This document shows, piece after piece, positions 61,283 through 64,000 of a stretch of DNA of 64,000 bases. This stretch comes from Callaeas wilsoni (taxonomy: Eukaryota; Chordata; Aves; Passeriformes; Callaeidae): positions 117,316 to 181,315 of the forward strand of contig VWPU01014169.1 in the NCBI GenBank assembly GCA_013398955.1, in the 5' to 3' direction. A program made the translations under genes and the position numbers. The notes beneath the pieces are model-generated. The model saw only the letters and a program-made list of their open reading frames with translations. It ran no database searches and had not been told where the DNA came from. The stretch's first letter is position 1; every line of letters begins with the position of its first letter.

Positions 61283-63329
61283 CCAAGCAAAATAATATTC
61301 TTGCAGCTGCAAACTGATAGAGTCAGGAGCCCAAGGTTCTTGATAGCTGTTCAATAATGAACAGATGAATCATTAGAACCTCCTAAAGTAAAACCATCAG
61401 AGAGCCTAACCTCAGTCTCTTGAGTCCAAATTGTTTGTCAGTTATAAATGTATGAAAGCAGTAATAAGGTAGTCTTTGTCTTAGCAAACTTAATTCTTAC
61501 TGTCCATATGATTTTTTTCTGCTGTGAAATTAAAGGCTAAACATAACCCCAATTGCTTTGCTGAATTAAGAACCTTAACTGTCAAGTCTATTCTATCTAC
61601 TTTATCATTCTACCCATTCTGTATATCACATTTGGAAAAAAAATCCCACAAAATAAAACAAAGCCAGTAAAAATTAACTTTCTATAAATGAAGTACTTAC
61701 CTTTATATTTTGCCTTATAGGCAGGAGTAAGAAGGAAATTTATCTCATTTAAATTACTGTTGCATGTACAAATGTATCAGAAGTGACTATATAAGTTACC
61801 CTTCTCTTTCCACATTTATGCACATTTTTGTTCCCTTTCCACAGCAAGATCTTTTGAAGCTTTTTTGGTGATCAGCTGTTTCCATGTAACCATCACCTAC
61901 TTTGAAACAGTATGTTCTTATTTTCTGTTTTGTAGGAAGTGAAATATCATTTAAGAGAAGCTAATAAAAAATAAGAGAGGAAGACAATATTTCTGAATAT
62001 TTTTGTGTCATACAGTCATTTAAAAATGTCAGATTGGTAAATGGGAATTTTAGGCAGATAAATGAAGCATAAGATTAATTGTAACAATTATTGGGGGAAA
62101 TCCGGCTCCTAACAGATGTGTCCATTTGGATGGTATGGTAAGAGAAAGCAAAGCAAGTGGTTCCAGGCACTTCTCTGGCAATAAATCCTTCTTGCTTATG
62201 CAGGTTGGCTAGACTAGGAGGTATGCTACTGAGCATAAAACACAGCACAAACTGGCAGAGATCCTGCTGCGTTATGCAGGATTAGGGCACTGATTCTTTC
62301 ACCCTCCTTCTTTTGAAATCACCTGGGATAATTACACAGAGAGCATAAAAGAGCATTTTTTTTCCTGATGATTCTTGCGAGCACAGTAGGAGTGCTTATT
62401 CACATGAAATAAATCTCTTTGCAAAAAAGATAGAAACAGGACATATCAGGTCTATAGGTAGAGGTTCACTAGTTTACATCCATGGGACATCAGCTATCTG
62501 CTTTAGTATGAAGAGATGGGTTTAGGTGATGCTTGAATAATCTGAACTTACTAAGAACATTTTTAGAATGTACATGTAGGAAGAAATTTCTGTAGGTTCA
62601 GAGCTATTGTTAATAATGGTACTGCAAGTGCATAATAATGTTGCTCTTACAGGAGGAATAAAAGTAATTTGATTAAGACTTAGAAACAAAGTGCAGGAAG
62701 AGCATGATTCCATTTGATAGATATTGATTTCATTTAGATTTGCTAAGTATGGGTAATTGGGTGGGTGTTGTGAATAATATTAGAAGATGTGAATAACAAG
62801 GGCATGTGTTATAGATGTAATTTAAATGAATAGAAGAAGACTGAATTTTAATGACTAGAAGAAACTGAAAAGAATCAAGAAAAAACAGTTGTAGTGTTCT
62901 CTTTTAGTTTAACCCTGGTATCCTGGATGTAAAGGTGAAGTTTAAAATAACATAAATAGAATTCTCAGTAACTTGAGTAAAGCAATAAATTGGGTCAGAT
63001 CAAATTTTTTTTGGGGGGAGGAACTCTATATTTCAGTATCTGCATAAAGGCTAGATGCAGGCTAAAGGATCGAAAAAGTAAATTATACTTTTAACATCAA
63101 CTATTGTCAAAATACATGCACAAAATTACAACACATATTGTGCTTAAATATGATGGCTTAAACGGTATGATTTATGATAAAATTATCTTCCTTGAAATCA
63201 TCAGGATTCTACAGATGTAAAGTTCAATCTAACAGAATTTTCCCATATGGTTTCAAGACAGAGTACGTGCAAAGCAGGAGAAACTGGAATGGGGGAGGAT
63301 TGATGTTCATGTGGAAATGGATTAAAGAC
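61283..63329. other. Unique AT-rich DNA, no gene seen
   Basis: About 2 kb without a recognised repeat or gene. A G6 run sits near 63013. A 63-codon minus frame at 62522-62713 has no recognised domain. Confidence 0.55.
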
Positions 63330-63878
63330 AGAATCATGGAATCACAGAACGTGTTGGGGTAGAAGGGACCACAGTGAGTCATCCGGCCCAACCTCCCTGC
63401 TCAAGCAAGGTCATCCCAGAGCACATTGTACAGGATTGTATCCAGACTGTTCTTGAACATCTCCAGTGAGAGACACTCCAACATCTCTCTAGGTAGTCTG
63501 TTCCAGTGCTCGGTCACTTACACAGTAAAGTTCTTCCTCCTCTTCAGGTGTGCATCAGTTTCTTCCCATTGCCTCTTTTCCTATTGCCTGGCACCACTGA
63601 GAAGAGCCTAGATCCATCCTCTTGAAGCCCTCCCTTCAAGTACTTACGCACTTGATGAGGTCCCCTCTAAGTTGTCTCTTCTTGAGGCTGAACAGGCTCA
63701 ACTGTCTCAACCTTTCCTCATAAGAGACATGCTCCAGTCCTAATTATCTTTCTTGCCCTCTACCAGACCCTCTCCAGGAGCAGACTGCTGTCCACCAGGA
63801 CACCCATGTCCTTCTTCACAGAGCTGCTTTCCAGCAGGTTGACCCCCAACCTATACTGGTACACTGGGTTACTCCTTC
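63330..63878 (-). mobile_element. CR1 LINE, antisense, with internal deletion
   Basis: About 550 bp of CR1 on the minus strand, with the 3' tail at 63330 ('agaatcatggaatcacaga'). It closely follows the same subfamily text as the 34.3-35.4 kb copy: 'caacctccctgctcaagca', 'ggtagtctgttccagtgct', 'cttcccattgcctctttt', 'aggtcccctctaagttgtc'. At about 63780 it jumps to 'gctgtccaccaggacaccc', omitting roughly 175 bp that the other copy holds between about 34753 and 34931. It stops near 63878. Confidence 0.92.
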
Positions 63879-64000
63879 AAGAAAAAAATCTTTACTCAGC
63901 AGATCTTAGTGCTATCAGTTAGCTTTTCAAGCATTGTTAATGCTTGAATACATATATAAATATAATAATAGAAACATTATATAAATATATAATATATAAA
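63879..64000. other. AT-rich window end with hairpin
   Basis: A perfect inverted repeat TTCAAGCATT / AATGCTTGAA lies at 63926-63948 with a 3-nt loop, followed by very AT-rich sequence rich in ATATAA to the end of the window. Confidence 0.7.

Noticed and set aside
60795..61286. 163-codon minus-strand frame, the longest in the window
   Set aside because: Its first half is the antisense of a CR1 3' end (61031-61282). No domain is recognisable, and composition reflects the repeat.
1..64000. CRISPR array, operon, or bacterial or phage system
   Set aside because: No spaced direct repeats, no closely packed coding frames and no ribosome-binding sites. Repeat content is plainly avian.

Overview
The window looks like nuclear DNA of a bird, most likely a neoavian such as a songbird. 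The main evidence is a set of CR1 LINE fragments, nearly all 5'-truncated, several ending in the ATTCTRTG-type 3' tail and carrying decayed reverse-transcriptase text. Beside them lie endogenous-retrovirus LTRs whose sequence (TGTCCTGGTTTCAGCT... to ...TTAAACCACGACA) is what I recall as typical of neoavian genomes. Composition is AT-rich by eye. I could not run alignments, so family names come from reading, and many repeat edges are good only to about 10-30 bp.

I find no intact protein-coding gene, tRNA, rRNA or CpG-island promoter. The longest open frames (163, 154, 126, 122 and 120 codons) all overlap CR1 copies and are shadows or decayed pieces of CR1 ORF2. The window is therefore best read as intergenic 'gene desert' or the inside of a very long intron.

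Layout: 1-7.2 kb has three CR1 fragments (one sense, two antisense). 7.4-8.9 kb has a TAGA-type microsatellite and a perfect (GGGAAA)18 array. 8.9-21 kb is mostly unique AT-rich DNA with one CR1 tail stub and one near-complete solo LTR (15.73-16.33 kb). 21.0-28.7 kb holds two antisense CR1 copies, a second LTR type butted against one of them, and a well-preserved 660 bp LTR-like element. 33-38 kb holds a possible LTR remnant, a long antisense CR1 and another LTR-like element. 48.4-50.9 kb holds two more LTRs related to the 15.7 kb one. 54.3-56.5 kb is a cluster of three CR1 copies in alternating orientation. 61.0-61.3 and 63.3-63.9 kb hold two last CR1 fragments.

All LTR-like elements read on the + strand, and no ERV internal gene (gag, pol, env) is visible, so they are solo LTRs or fragments. 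The observations most worth checking are the ordered LTR set, the inverted CR1 cluster, the G-quadruplex/triplex-prone hexamer array, a 14-bp tandem repeat beside a perfect hairpin, several perfect inverted repeats, a coding-looking but broken segment on the minus strand near 20.6-20.9 kb, and a 31-nt interval with exon-like borders at 22.6 kb. I see nothing that amounts to a new biological system.
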